Shown here in pieces: positions 28,286 to 37,719 of a DNA stretch of 64,000 bases. The notes below the pieces were generated by a model. That model ran no database searches. It saw nothing but the letters and a program-made list of their open reading frames with translations, and was not told the DNA's origin. The stretch comes from an uncultured Rubripirellula sp. (GTDB lineage Bacteria > Planctomycetota > Planctomycetia > Pirellulales > Pirellulaceae): positions 1 to 64,000 of the forward strand of contig CALIBL010000009.1 in assembly GCA_938045805.1 (NCBI GenBank), given 5' to 3'. The translations under genes and the position numbers were made by a program. Each line of letters starts with the position of its first letter. Position 1 is the first letter of the stretch.

Positions 28286-29484
28286 TCATATTTGAGATTG
28301 CGATACTCGTTCAAACTCAAGTCTCGGTAAAGCTGGTCCTGCGTTGTTGCAGTCGTTGACACCATCCCCAAACTTGCACGATAGCCTCGGGCGATTGCAC
28401 CGCACGGACCAATTTGAGGAAATGCATTGACCATCGCTTCCGCAGGCAACAACGTTGCCATCTTCAATACCTGTGAAGCATCAATATCCTGACGCTCGCA
28501 CAGTAAAAAGCGGACTTCATTCCACAAATTAAGGTCTGGATTACTAGCCCTAGAATCCGTTCCCAAAACCACTCGAACTCCGTGACTTTGCATCTCTGTC
28601 ACTGGATGCTTTGGGAAATTAAAAAAGGAATGGGTTCTTGGACAGTAAACAACCGTGATGTGTTTGTGTTCTGCTAGCTGCTCAATTTCTCTTCGCTGAA
28701 AATCATTGCCGTGAACTAGGAACACTGTCGACAAAGTCCCGAGCATTTGGATCAGCTGATCGAAAGGATTAGCAGACCAGGGGAAATGTCGATGGGTTGA
28801 GATCCCGATTGTCTCTAACATCTCCACCATTTGACCACTTCCACAGCTTAGCAACTCACGTTCTTCGGGCGACTCTGCTACGTGCATCGCAATCGGTCGA
28901 TGGAGTGAACTCGCATGCTGAATGACCTGTTCTAAAGACCCAAGAGAAATGGAATATGGTGCGTGAGGACTCAAGCCCGATAGTGGATGAACCTCACAGT
29001 GCTCGGAGCCCACCTCAAACCTCTCTCGGAATCGCTCATCTTGCAGTCCCAATACTTCAGCAAATGAGATTAGGTCCAATTCACTCGACAGCCGAGCATA
29101 TGATTGAGGCGGTGTGGCGATATCGCCAGCCAAGACCGTCCCCGACTCCCATAACTCCTCTGCACCGCGAAGAACCGAACGACCTTTAGCTTCCGGACTG
29201 GCAGTCAACCTTGTCTTGATGACTAATTTAATCCAGTCGGTAAACGCGATTCCCGGAGCACCGACTGGACGTTCCAAATCCGAGAATTCCAAGTGAGTAT
29301 GAGCATTAACGAGGCGTGGTAATATCGCCACATCACCCAAATCAATTGCATCGCGAGGCACATCACCCGAACCCAATTCAAGGATTTTACCTTCACCAAA
29401 GCGAACCCAGCCGTTTTCGATTGGCGAATTGATGACTGGTACAATCCACTTGGCTCGAATCACACGTGAATGATTTTGGAACAT
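28282..29484 (-). CDS. amidohydrolase, chlorohydrolase/MtaD-like deaminase family
   Basis: A 400-residue metal-dependent hydrolase. It has the HxH metal motif in LVNAHTHLEFSDL, then LSPHAPYSI, IAMHVAESPEE, the His in FLVHGNDF, and the catalytic Asp in VLGTDSRASNPDLNLW. These residues place it with nucleoside and aminofutalosine deaminases of the amidohydrolase superfamily. Because it is next to a UbiD-like decarboxylase, a role in futalosine-type menaquinone synthesis is conceivable but unproved. Its ATG at 29484 lies inside the same CATG as a possible start of the divergent glycosylase gene. The N-terminal beta strands leave no room for a later start. Confidence 0.85.
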   Translation of the reverse strand: MFQNHSRVIRAKWIVPVINSPIENGWVRFGEGKILELGSGDVPRDAIDLGDVAILPRLVNAHTHLEFSDLERPVGAPGIAFTDWIKLVIKTRLTASPEAKGRSVLRGAEELWESGTVLAGDIATPPQSYARLSSELDLISFAEVLGLQDERFRERFEVGSEHCEVHPLSGLSPHAPYSISLGSLEQVIQHASSLHRPIAMHVAESPEERELLSCGSGQMVEMLETIGISTHRHFPWSANPFDQLIQMLGTLSTVFLVHGNDFQRREIEQLAEHKHITVVYCPRTHSFFNFPKHPVTEMQSHGVRVVLGTDSRASNPDLNLWNEVRFLLCERQDIDASQVLKMATLLPAEAMVNAFPQIGPCGAIARGYRASLGMVSTTATTQDQLYRDLSLNEYRNLKYD

Positions 29485-30130
29485 GAAACCACCGAAAAAA
29501 ATGGATACGCTTCCAACTCAATTTTATGAGCAACCGACAGCAATCGTTGCCAGAGAATTGATTGGGAAAACCCTTGTTCGACGCCATCAAAATCGTTGGC
29601 TGGGAGGTATCATTGTTGAAACCGAGGCTTATTTAGGCTGCAATGATCTCGCCAGTCACAGCCATCGCGGGATCACAACGGCCAATGGTGCAATGTTCGA
29701 GGCGGCTGGAACTATCTATGTCTACCCAATTCATAACCACTACTGCTTTAACGTTGTCACCGAGCACTCTGGTGTAGGCTGCGCGGTTTTGATTCGAGCA
29801 GTAGAACCGATTTGGGGCATGAGTGAAATGATGACAAGACGTCGAATCAATCATTCACGTCAACTCATGCGTGGCCCCGGGTGCCTGTGTCAAGCGCTCG
29901 ACATCAATCGCACGCATAACAAACAGACCCTTAAAAAGAATCGAACATTCCGAATCGCGGAAAATCCTGATGTTCAACCCACGATTACTTCAACCAAACG
30001 AATTGGCATTTCTCGAGACATGAACCTGCCACTTCGATATATCTGGGATGGTAATTGGTACGTGAGCGGGCGGGCCAGTGATCACCAAACCAAGCCAACG
30101 CGTCCGCCTCAGCCAACCACACATCCCTGA
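29483..30130 (+). CDS. DNA-3-methyladenine glycosylase (AAG/MPG family)
   Basis: A base-excision repair enzyme that removes alkylated purines, 215 residues. The family blocks are LIGKTLVRR, the catalytic Glu in GIIVETEAYLG, SHSHRGITTANGAMF, the DNA-intercalating region GTIYVYPIHNHYCFNVVTE, VLIRAVEP and the late GPGCLCQAL. It ends with ISRDMNLPLRYI and a Pro/Thr-rich tail. It may start at ATG 29483 or, more in line with the family, at ATG 29501 (MDTLPTQFYEQ). Either way it is head to head with the amidohydrolase with at most 16 bp between, so any promoter must lie in its neighbour. Confidence 0.93.
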   Translation: MKPPKKMDTLPTQFYEQPTAIVARELIGKTLVRRHQNRWLGGIIVETEAYLGCNDLASHSHRGITTANGAMFEAAGTIYVYPIHNHYCFNVVTEHSGVGCAVLIRAVEPIWGMSEMMTRRRINHSRQLMRGPGCLCQALDINRTHNKQTLKKNRTFRIAENPDVQPTITSTKRIGISRDMNLPLRYIWDGNWYVSGRASDHQTKPTRPPQPTTHP

Positions 30131-30224
30131 CACAAGATTCATTATTGCCAACTCACCAAGACACTGCTCAACGTCAAAGATTGGTAATGCAAAGGTATCG
30201 GCAGTCGGTCCAGAGACGTCAGGA

Positions 30225-32096
30225 TTACTGAAAAGCGATCGACAACCATCCCAGCGAAGCAGTGATCTCCGATGACCGAAATTCTTTTCCTCTTAATGTC
30301 TCCAACTCGGCATCCTCTGCCACCTTGATACTCTGATCAAGAATCATCGGCGGAAAGATCTTGGAAAACTCTTTTTGAATAATTGGCTTCAATCCCGCTT
30401 CCCTAATGGATAGTCGATCACCGGGAAAACTCACTTCCACATCACCGACTCGCTTCAGAATCGGAGTACCAGTCTCACTGGCAACCACCTCGTAGCTAGC
30501 TGTGATCTCCATCGCTTTATTCAGGGGTGCGCGATCACCCTGCGCAAAACGCGTGCCACGAATTCCAACGGTCAGCTTGCCACCACGAGCTTCAAAAATC
30601 ACCGGACGAGATCGTGAGAAGCTGATCTCAAAAGATGTTTCTTCCTCCTCTTCCGAAGCCTCTGGCTGGGGCGCACCGGCATTTTCCAACAGCTCGTTTA
30701 GCAAATCTTTATCGAGTGTCCGTCCAGCTAAGATGACGGTGAATGCATTTTCTATGACCGACTCGTGGATCTGCGCCGCAAACAAGAAATCTGACGCGAA
30801 CCCAGACGGAGCATTCACGGCGGATAATTGGGAGTTCGAGCGGAAGATAACATCTAACGCGATTTGCTCGGCACTGCTGCTCCATCTTTGCTCTGGAGGG
30901 CTGAGAGCGAGTCGTTGCAGTACAGGCTTCGCTTCGCTAAGTAATTTTGAAGAGGCGTTGGCCTTCATTCCTTCCATTTCTGACTCAAACTGCTCGGTCA
31001 CCCGACGACGCAATTTCTCCTTCGCAATACGGTCAGCCTGCGGCTTTTTCTTAACCGATTGTTTCTTTCCGACTTTGAGTGCGAGATCCGACTTGGCGGA
31101 CATATCGGTAATCTTCGTTATCAGTGAAACATCACTCGTTGTGTCACCAAACTCGATCCCCGAACCATTGACGGTGAGAATTCGAGATAGGCTGACCGTT
31201 CCTTCACTTTCACTCTTCAAGCGGACAGGACCATTTACACCATCATTTTTCGTGTCCACTTTGCCGACGAGATTGATCTCGATTCTTGCATCACTTTCTG
31301 ATGGAATCAGTTTTGCTGACACGGCTCCCGTCATGACAGCGGTACCTGTGAGGCTCGTCCCAAGGATCACATCACTTACCGGCTCCGTGCGAGCAATATC
31401 ACGACCTACCACCTGCGAAAGGAATTCGTCACTAACTCTGACCGCGATATTCGGCTGACCAAAGATATCCCTCAAGCCAGCTACCAACTGACTCGCTTGA
31501 CCAGCAGCGGTCAAAAGCTCCACTCGCCTAGAGATGGCACTAAACTGATCAGGAGTGGGTACATCCTCAGCGGCTTCAATCATCTTTCCAAGTGTCGTCA
31601 ATTGGTCATTGAGCGACTTAATGGACCGATCGCGATCCTGAAATCGAAGTGCATTGATGGTCACGTCTAGCGAATCCCTGAGACTTCGCAAAACCGTAAG
31701 CTCCAGACCCGGTACGGTTCCAATTAGACGATCCTTCAAAGCGATCGCTTCTTTCGCCAACTCCGTCTCGGAACCTTGGTTACCAAGAGCCGTCACCAAA
31801 GGCGAAAGCTGTAAGTACTCCATCCATGCGTCTCGATTCTCCTCGTCAGTGTGTCGATCAAAGTAAGCCTCAACCTGTTTGAGCTCGTCCAGCAGCGATT
31901 CGCTTGCTGAAGTGAGGCTGGGGAGTTGATCAGGATCCAACTCTGATTGGGCCATCTTGACCATTTCCAAGATCGCCTTTCGTGTTTCCTGATTTAGCTG
32001 TGCGTCAACCGATCGCCCATGGGTGACCAAAGCAAGAAGTAGGCAGAAAGCAAGAAATCGTCCGGACATGAATTTCATCAATGTGTCGAGAGGCAT
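30225..32096 (-). CDS. large secreted protein of unknown function
   Basis: A 623-residue protein read from ATG 32096, which gives a signal peptide (MKFMSGRFLAFCLLLALVTHG ending SVDAQ). The frame is open upstream to 32204, but that would bury the signal. The N-terminal third is helical and acidic; the central part has alternating beta-like segments (TGTAVMTGAVSAKLIP, ARIEINLVGKVDTK), followed by a basic patch near VGKKQSVKKKPQADR. I recognise no domain or catalytic motif. The repeated beta segments could form a lipid- or ligand-binding shell. It probably acts in the periplasm or at the cell surface. It is convergent with the glycosylase gene. Confidence 0.65.
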   Translation of the reverse strand: MPLDTLMKFMSGRFLAFCLLLALVTHGRSVDAQLNQETRKAILEMVKMAQSELDPDQLPSLTSASESLLDELKQVEAYFDRHTDEENRDAWMEYLQLSPLVTALGNQGSETELAKEAIALKDRLIGTVPGLELTVLRSLRDSLDVTINALRFQDRDRSIKSLNDQLTTLGKMIEAAEDVPTPDQFSAISRRVELLTAAGQASQLVAGLRDIFGQPNIAVRVSDEFLSQVVGRDIARTEPVSDVILGTSLTGTAVMTGAVSAKLIPSESDARIEINLVGKVDTKNDGVNGPVRLKSESEGTVSLSRILTVNGSGIEFGDTTSDVSLITKITDMSAKSDLALKVGKKQSVKKKPQADRIAKEKLRRRVTEQFESEMEGMKANASSKLLSEAKPVLQRLALSPPEQRWSSSAEQIALDVIFRSNSQLSAVNAPSGFASDFLFAAQIHESVIENAFTVILAGRTLDKDLLNELLENAGAPQPEASEEEEETSFEISFSRSRPVIFEARGGKLTVGIRGTRFAQGDRAPLNKAMEITASYEVVASETGTPILKRVGDVEVSFPGDRLSIREAGLKPIIQKEFSKIFPPMILDQSIKVAEDAELETLRGKEFRSSEITASLGWLSIAFQ

Positions 32097-32438
32097 AAAG
32101 GCAAAGTTTCGAGAGAACTCGGAAGCAGGGGCAAAGACGCGACTGGTCGCGATCCAACCCATCGTTGGTGATCCATCAATCAATGCATCCTTAACGCGAA
32201 GCATTCGCTACTCAATGATTGATTCGACAGGTGACCGGCAATCGGTCGCGGAAAACCCCACAAGCACCAATTCCCCGCGGCGAATTCACTGCACCAACAC
32301 TCTCCCAATCATTGTAACCATCGCATCTTAACGCAAAAAAGGCCATTTAAGCAAAATAGCGAACCCTTGTCCGTTCCAAGGCACAACGATGGTTCGAGAG
32401 AAAGCGGGACCCGAAAGTTGGTAAGAAAAGATGGATGC
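32097..32438. other. intergenic region between two minus-strand genes
   Basis: About 340 bp with no gene I would support. It includes the upstream in-frame extension of the secreted protein (to 32204) and an A/T-richer stretch around 32330-32360 (ACGCAAAAAAGGCC). No hairpin terminator or RNA motif was recognised. Confidence 0.35.
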
Positions 32439-32996
32439 TTAATCGGCAATTACCTGGACACGTCGGCAAAACTCAACCACGGACGGGGCAATAGCAGCCT
32501 TTTGCTGATGACCAATCACGACCACAGCAAGATCCACCTCACCGGTGACCCATCTGCCAACCATTAGTCTTCCCACCGGCACCCATTGCATCTCGACGCC
32601 TTCCACCTCGATGTTTTCAGGCTGCGCACCCTCGGGTGGCCACTGGTCCAGGTGAAAAGGCTGCAATCGAAGAATAAGGTTTGATTTGGCGTGCGAAAAT
32701 GTCGGCGTAAATGCGAGAGAATCCTGACTGGTTGATAAATACGCCCACCCGTCACTGACCGCCACGCGAACCCCCAACCGAGGAAACTGATGCTCCGCGT
32801 CCTCACTGCGCGACACCGTAATTTGGTTGGGGGTCAGGTAATTTAAAAACGTACCTGACTGTGGTTCGGATGCGTATTGCCTGATACCAATGATCGCAAC
32901 CAGACCAAGAGCAATCCACATCATTGGGCTGATCGTGACTGGTCTTGGTTCTGGATTTGGCCGCAACTCAACGTCAAGTCGATCCGAAACAACCAT
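32439..32996 (-). CDS. single-span membrane protein, unknown
   Basis: A 185-residue protein with a short cytoplasmic N-terminus, one transmembrane helix (MMWIALGLVAIIGIRQY at about 25-41) and an extracytoplasmic domain rich in beta segments (LGVRVAVSDGWAYLS, LILRLQPFHL, VEMQWVPVGRLMVGRWV). There is no cysteine pair or catalytic motif. It lies 16 bp downstream of the FHA-GAF-cyclase gene on the same strand, so the two are probably one transcript and may act together. Confidence 0.65.
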   Translation of the reverse strand: MVVSDRLDVELRPNPEPRPVTISPMMWIALGLVAIIGIRQYASEPQSGTFLNYLTPNQITVSRSEDAEHQFPRLGVRVAVSDGWAYLSTSQDSLAFTPTFSHAKSNLILRLQPFHLDQWPPEGAQPENIEVEGVEMQWVPVGRLMVGRWVTGEVDLAVVVIGHQQKAAIAPSVVEFCRRVQVIAD

Positions 32997-33012
32997 ATGT
33001 AACTCGCGACAA

Positions 33013-34815
33013 CTAATACTTTGGAAGATCCATCACCCCGTCCCACTGCGTAGGTGGTTTCATGCCGTAGCGTTTCATGTAAGAGCAAAGCATTTGGCTG
33101 GGCTGATCCAATTGAAGCAATGAGCTTAACGAATCGTATGCGAGGTTCCAGTCACCAGATAAAAAAGCATCCAGAGCCACTTCGTAAAGGTCAAATTGCT
33201 CGGCGGTGATTTGCCCACCACTGAGAGTCTCAGATGACACCAATTCATAAATCATCAGTGGCGATTCAATACCCGACGGGCGGACTTTCGCCAAACGTCG
33301 CACTCGAAACTCAAGTTCCTGTTGGTGGCCAGCCACGCCCATCGCGGTGGCATCATCCATAATCACTTCCACACCAAATGCCTTCGTCAATCCTTCCAAG
33401 CGACTCGCAAGATTCACGACAGGTCCGAAGGCAGTCACCTTCACCTGATCCACTGTGCCAATACGTCCTGCCACAGCGCGACCTGATGCCAAGCCGATAC
33501 CGCACCGAAAACCATCTTGAGTCTGAGTTAAATTTTGTCGCCTAATGCTCGAAGCAGCTCGCATTGCACGAAGTGCTGTATCGGTCTGCTCAAGTGGCCA
33601 CCCCCAGAAACCCATTGCAGAATCGCCGTGAAAATCCCCAATCACACCGCCGGTCTCAAGAATATGCTTGGTCATCGTCCCTAATGCATCGCTAACGCTA
33701 CCAAGCAACTTGAGCAGATCTTCAGACTCCTGTTCACTCCTTTTCGTGAATCCCCGAAGGTCACAGAACATCACCGAAAGGTCTGCCTCTCGCGGTGCCA
33801 ATACCTCATCGGTTGATTTACCTGCGAGAGCGTCCATGACGACAGGAGCAAAGAAATGCCGCATTTCTGATTGACGCCTCTCCAATCGAAGTGTCTGCCG
33901 TAAATTTGCAATTGTTGTTCCAACCAACTCTGCAAACTTGACATCGTCCTCAAGATCGTTCGGCGCGTTGAGAACTGACTTTTCAATATCTTGCTGCGTA
34001 TCTTTTGCCAATAGGCCCGTTACATACAATGCCCACCCCGAGCACGCTTCACTGCGTAACGGGACACAAAATGCCCAGTCCACATTTTCACTCGCGGTGT
34101 AAGCGACTTGCGCTGCTCCTGCTCCCGACCAAAGATAGAGAACACTTTCTCTTGTTCTCGTTGCATGATGAACGAGGCGTGCGCTAATGGTGGGTGTTTC
34201 TTTTCCGAGCGAACGCGAATCGTAATGCAATATTTTTATCCCGCCGGAAATCTCGCCGCTGATCGGTGGAGTATCTTCTTGATGGGAAACAATCGCCACA
34301 GCCGAAGCGGAAGGCGTCGCTCGGAGCAGCACACTGGTAACCCGAACTAATAATTCCTCATCACTACCACTTCCTAAAATCAGATCGGGAAGATGACCTA
34401 ACATCTCGATCCGCGAACCCGCATCCTGAAAACGTCTGCGTTGTAATTCCTGCAAATCGTACGCGTGCTCTGTCACTTCTCCCTGTTTCTCGGGTAAGGA
34501 AGCCCCGGGGCGATTGGCAAGTGTAAAGGCGGTTGAACCGATCACAAAGTGCTCGCCGGGTACCATCACAAAGTCGCTTGTGGACTCGCCGCGAAAGTAA
34601 ACCGGATTGGTTGCATGTTCGACTCTGCGAACCTGCAATCGACCCTCGGGCATGGGTGTAAGACGCAGATGTCGGCTGGAAATGGCTTTGTCCCAAGGAA
34701 CCGTCCAATCTGCCTTCACACGCCCCAAATAAATCTCTTGTCCCCCTGCGGGATCAGGTAATTCTTTGCGCCAGCGTTCCTGTCGGGCAGAGCCTTGTGC
34801 GATCAGATCTGGCAT
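33013..34815 (-). CDS. FHA-GAF-class III nucleotidyl cyclase fusion
   Basis: A 600-residue soluble signalling protein. The N-terminal FHA domain has IYLGRV and ISSRHLRL, the Gly-Arg and Ser-Arg-x-His phosphothreonine-binding motifs. A GAF-like domain follows (about 140-300). The C-terminal class III cyclase domain starts VMFCDLRGFTKRSEQ with the first metal Asp. It continues through GGVIGDFHGDSAMGFWG with the second Asp, and GIGLASGRAVAGRIGT and FGPVVNLASRLE. These residues support cyclic nucleotide synthesis (ATP or GTP not decided). A phosphopeptide-sensing FHA suggests input from a Ser/Thr kinase. It has a short helical C-terminal tail. It is followed closely by a small membrane protein gene. 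Confidence 0.9.
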   Translation of the reverse strand: MPDLIAQGSARQERWRKELPDPAGGQEIYLGRVKADWTVPWDKAISSRHLRLTPMPEGRLQVRRVEHATNPVYFRGESTSDFVMVPGEHFVIGSTAFTLANRPGASLPEKQGEVTEHAYDLQELQRRRFQDAGSRIEMLGHLPDLILGSGSDEELLVRVTSVLLRATPSASAVAIVSHQEDTPPISGEISGGIKILHYDSRSLGKETPTISARLVHHATRTRESVLYLWSGAGAAQVAYTASENVDWAFCVPLRSEACSGWALYVTGLLAKDTQQDIEKSVLNAPNDLEDDVKFAELVGTTIANLRQTLRLERRQSEMRHFFAPVVMDALAGKSTDEVLAPREADLSVMFCDLRGFTKRSEQESEDLLKLLGSVSDALGTMTKHILETGGVIGDFHGDSAMGFWGWPLEQTDTALRAMRAASSIRRQNLTQTQDGFRCGIGLASGRAVAGRIGTVDQVKVTAFGPVVNLASRLEGLTKAFGVEVIMDDATAMGVAGHQQELEFRVRRLAKVRPSGIESPLMIYELVSSETLSGGQITAEQFDLYEVALDAFLSGDWNLAYDSLSSLLQLDQPSQMLCSYMKRYGMKPPTQWDGVMDLPKY

Positions 34816-34869
34816 GGTGAAAGACTATCCTTGAGTATGTAGCTCGTGGTTTGAAATGCTCACCAGAAA

Positions 34870-36132
34870 TCATTCCAGCGATTTTGCTGCTGCAATGCCC
34901 GCGGCGCGGCCTGTGCTGAACGCTGCCTGAAAATTATATCCGCCAATCGGCCCATCGACGTTTAGAACTTCTCCGGCAATATAAAGCCCCGGGCAAATTC
35001 GACTCTCCATCGTTTTTGGATGAATCTCATCAAGCTGAACACCGCCCGCGGTGACTTCCGCCTTATCAAAACCAAGGGTGCCAGTGATGGAAAGAGGCAA
35101 TCGCTTGACCGCGTCCAATAAACGCAACCTTGTGGTTTTGGGCAACTCGGCAACAGTGCAGTCTGCGTTGAACTGCTGAGCCATCATGATTGCAAGACGC
35201 TTTGGCAGCAAATGGGCTAACAACGTTGCGATACGCTGACGCCCGCCTTCCCGCGATCGATCGGTCAAGTGATCAATCAACTGATTTTCGTTGACACTCG
35301 GAAGACTATCCAAAAGCACCTCAACATCCTCGGGAGAGTCCATCGCTGTCAAAGCACCACTGACATCCATCGCCGCTGGACCAGAAAATCCTCGATGGGT
35401 AATCAACAGAGAACCTCTCCTTCGCGCCAGCGGCTTTCTTGAGCGATTCAACTTATCCACCACCGATACTTCGCAATCAGTCAAAGTCAGGCCTGCCAAG
35501 TCATGCATCCAAGAGCTTCCACCCACGAGTGGAACGAGGGCTGGCCGGGGAGCCACAATTTGATGTCCCAATTCAGTAAGCCAGGGATAGGCATCGCCAG
35601 TAGTCCCGCAACCAGGCCAGCTTTTGCCGCCCGCCGTAACAATCAAACGTTGGACGTCGTAGTGGTCAGTGCTGGTTAAAATCTCCCATCCACCTTGACC
35701 CTTTGATTGAAACCCAAGAACAGGCTGTTCTGTGTGCACTTTTACACCTAGTTCGAGTGCTTGGTTCAACAATGCGTCGCGCACATGAAGCGCTCGGTCA
35801 CTAACCGGAAATACCTTACCGGTTTCTTCGACCTTGGTCGCAACCCCCAAGTCTTCAAACATTCGCACCACTTTTTCAGGAGGAAAAGCGCCTAAGCTTG
35901 GCTGAAGAAATCGTCCTCCCGCACCAAAAGCTCGCGATATTCCCTTTGCGTTTGTGTGGTGGGTGATATTGCAGCGTGTCCCACCGGACATCAAAATCTT
36001 GACCCCCGGCTTGCGATTTTTTTCAACAAGCACGACGGATGCCCCACTGCGAGCGGCTTCTGCAGCAGCCATCATTCCCGCTGCCCCCGCTCCGATAACG
36101 CCAATCTGAAACGAGTGATTCACCATTTTCAA
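34870..36132 (-). CDS. HI0933/BaiN-family FAD-dependent oxidoreductase
   Basis: A 420-residue flavoprotein with the N-terminal dinucleotide-binding motif VIGAGAAGMMAAAEAA and VVLVEKN, the family hallmark KILMSGGTRCNITH, and LIVTAGGKSWPGCGTTGD. The C-terminal FAD-closing segment is GLYIAGEVLNVDGPIGGYNFQAAFSTG. HI0933 members are cytosolic; most are untested, and some reduce bile-acid intermediates. Length and motif order are typical. It lies 54 bp upstream of the cyclase gene's... opposite end of a minus-strand run, that is, it precedes the cyclase in transcription order reversed by position, and no functional link is evident. Confidence 0.92.
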   Translation of the reverse strand: MKMVNHSFQIGVIGAGAAGMMAAAEAARSGASVVLVEKNRKPGVKILMSGGTRCNITHHTNAKGISRAFGAGGRFLQPSLGAFPPEKVVRMFEDLGVATKVEETGKVFPVSDRALHVRDALLNQALELGVKVHTEQPVLGFQSKGQGGWEILTSTDHYDVQRLIVTAGGKSWPGCGTTGDAYPWLTELGHQIVAPRPALVPLVGGSSWMHDLAGLTLTDCEVSVVDKLNRSRKPLARRRGSLLITHRGFSGPAAMDVSGALTAMDSPEDVEVLLDSLPSVNENQLIDHLTDRSREGGRQRIATLLAHLLPKRLAIMMAQQFNADCTVAELPKTTRLRLLDAVKRLPLSITGTLGFDKAEVTAGGVQLDEIHPKTMESRICPGLYIAGEVLNVDGPIGGYNFQAAFSTGRAAGIAAAKSLE

Positions 36133-36486
36133 AACATCGTGCGATTCACGAACACAATATCACGGCATCAGCCGGAAAATACCTGAAGCAAAATACGGCA
36201 ACCTATCCACCGACACCTAAAACAGCCAAGCCCTTCGGAGATGCCGCGACGCGATTGTGACCTCCACCATTGAACAAGAACACCCCTCAATGCGAAGAGA
36301 TCATTGAAAGAAGCGGATCTCCGTCCCTCCCTCAGATGCGAGACCTTTCCAAAATCCGTCTTTAATCTTCACCAATGAGATCGGCAAACAGATGCTTGCA
36401 CGACTACTTAGTGATACACTTTGTTTACACACATTGAATTGAATCGCCATGTTTTCTTGCATCACTCACGACCAACTAAACTTTGG
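36133..36486. other. divergent intergenic region
   Basis: About 350 bp between the flavoprotein and glycosyltransferase genes, which diverge. It must hold both promoters, but I could not pick a convincing -35/-10 pair. The plus frame is open from a TTG at 36421. No RNA motif or repeat was seen. Confidence 0.35.
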
Positions 36487-37668
36487 ATGAACGCGAACAG
36501 CGTGACAGACTTACCAACAGAAACAAATCGCCTTCGTGTCCTCGCAATGATTAGCTCAATGCGGGGTGGCGGTAGTGAGCAACAAACGCTCCTTCTTTTG
36601 CGACATCTTGATCGACGTCGATTTGATCCGCATCTCTTCATGACGGATCCTACGGGTGATCTCTTAAAAGAAATCCCAAGTGACGTAACGATTCACACCT
36701 TGGGAGAACAACAATCCCTGAGCCGACTTCATCTACCGGGAGCCATCCTGCGTCAACAGATCCATCACCTCAAGACACTGCTCATTGACCAGCGGATTGA
36801 CGTGATCTACGACCGCACCTTTCACATGTCAAGGATCGCTGGGTCCGCGGGACATAAGGCATCCGTCCCACGCGTCTCAACGATTGTTAGCCCACCGAAC
36901 CATGCGTTACCGCTACTTGAAAATCGCTACCGATGGCTGAAGAAGTATCAACTTCGCAGAGCCTACCTAAGATCCAAATCAGTGATCGCGGTTAGTCAAC
37001 AAACCGCGAGATCCGCAGAGAAATACTATCGCCTACCTCCAAACCACGTCGTCACCATCGCAAACCCTGTTGACCGAAGCAGAATCGATCAGCTCGCCCA
37101 ACTAGAGAAAGTAGAGCGAGATGATCGATGGACCTTCGCGTGCGTCGCCAGAATGACCGAGGAAAAAGGACACAGGGACCTAATTGAAGCAATTCACTCC
37201 CTCGAAGAAACCTGGCCGATTGAACTAGAACCAATTCATTTATGGCTGATTGGAGATGGACCTCTTCGACGGGAACTTGAAAGCCAAGCCAGCAGTCTTC
37301 AACTTCATCAGGTCAGCTTTTTAGGTACCCAAGGCAATCCTTGGAAATACATTCACGCGGCCGATGCTGTGATTTTACCGTCGCATTTTGAAGGCATGCC
37401 CAACGTTGCCTTGGAAGCGATGAGTCTTCGCACCGCAGTCATCGCCACTCGCATCGGCGGAACGAGTGAATTGGAAAAAGACAGACCCACACTCTGGTGG
37501 GCAAATCCCCACTCACCTGAATCGATCGCCAACGCAATGACAGAACTTGCTACGCGTCCCGATGAGGTGAAGCAACGACTTGATGCGGCCGATAATCTAC
37601 TCGCAAGACACCACGACACACAAACTCAAATCAACAAAATTGAGAGTCTCTTGATGAATGCTGTTTGA
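36487..37668 (+). CDS. GT4-type glycosyltransferase
   Basis: A 393-residue GT-B-fold glycosyltransferase transferring a sugar from a nucleotide donor. The N-terminal domain begins RVLAMISSMRGGGSEQQTLLLL, the glycine-rich acceptor-side loop. The C-terminal domain has ACVARMTEEKGHRDLIEAI, WLIGDGPLRRELE, VSFLGTQGNPWKY and the EX7E motif HFEGMPNVALEAM. There is no signal or membrane helix. I chose the ATG at 36487; the open frame extends to a TTG at 36421. Role in exopolysaccharide or lipopolysaccharide synthesis is likely but the product is unknown, and no other surface-polysaccharide genes flank it. Confidence 0.92.
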   Translation: MNANSVTDLPTETNRLRVLAMISSMRGGGSEQQTLLLLRHLDRRRFDPHLFMTDPTGDLLKEIPSDVTIHTLGEQQSLSRLHLPGAILRQQIHHLKTLLIDQRIDVIYDRTFHMSRIAGSAGHKASVPRVSTIVSPPNHALPLLENRYRWLKKYQLRRAYLRSKSVIAVSQQTARSAEKYYRLPPNHVVTIANPVDRSRIDQLAQLEKVERDDRWTFACVARMTEEKGHRDLIEAIHSLEETWPIELEPIHLWLIGDGPLRRELESQASSLQLHQVSFLGTQGNPWKYIHAADAVILPSHFEGMPNVALEAMSLRTAVIATRIGGTSELEKDRPTLWWANPHSPESIANAMTELATRPDEVKQRLDAADNLLARHHDTQTQINKIESLLMNAV

Positions 37669-37719
37669 ATATGAATTGCAAGATTGAAACGCTCATTACC
37701 TGCAACCTAGAACGTGGTG

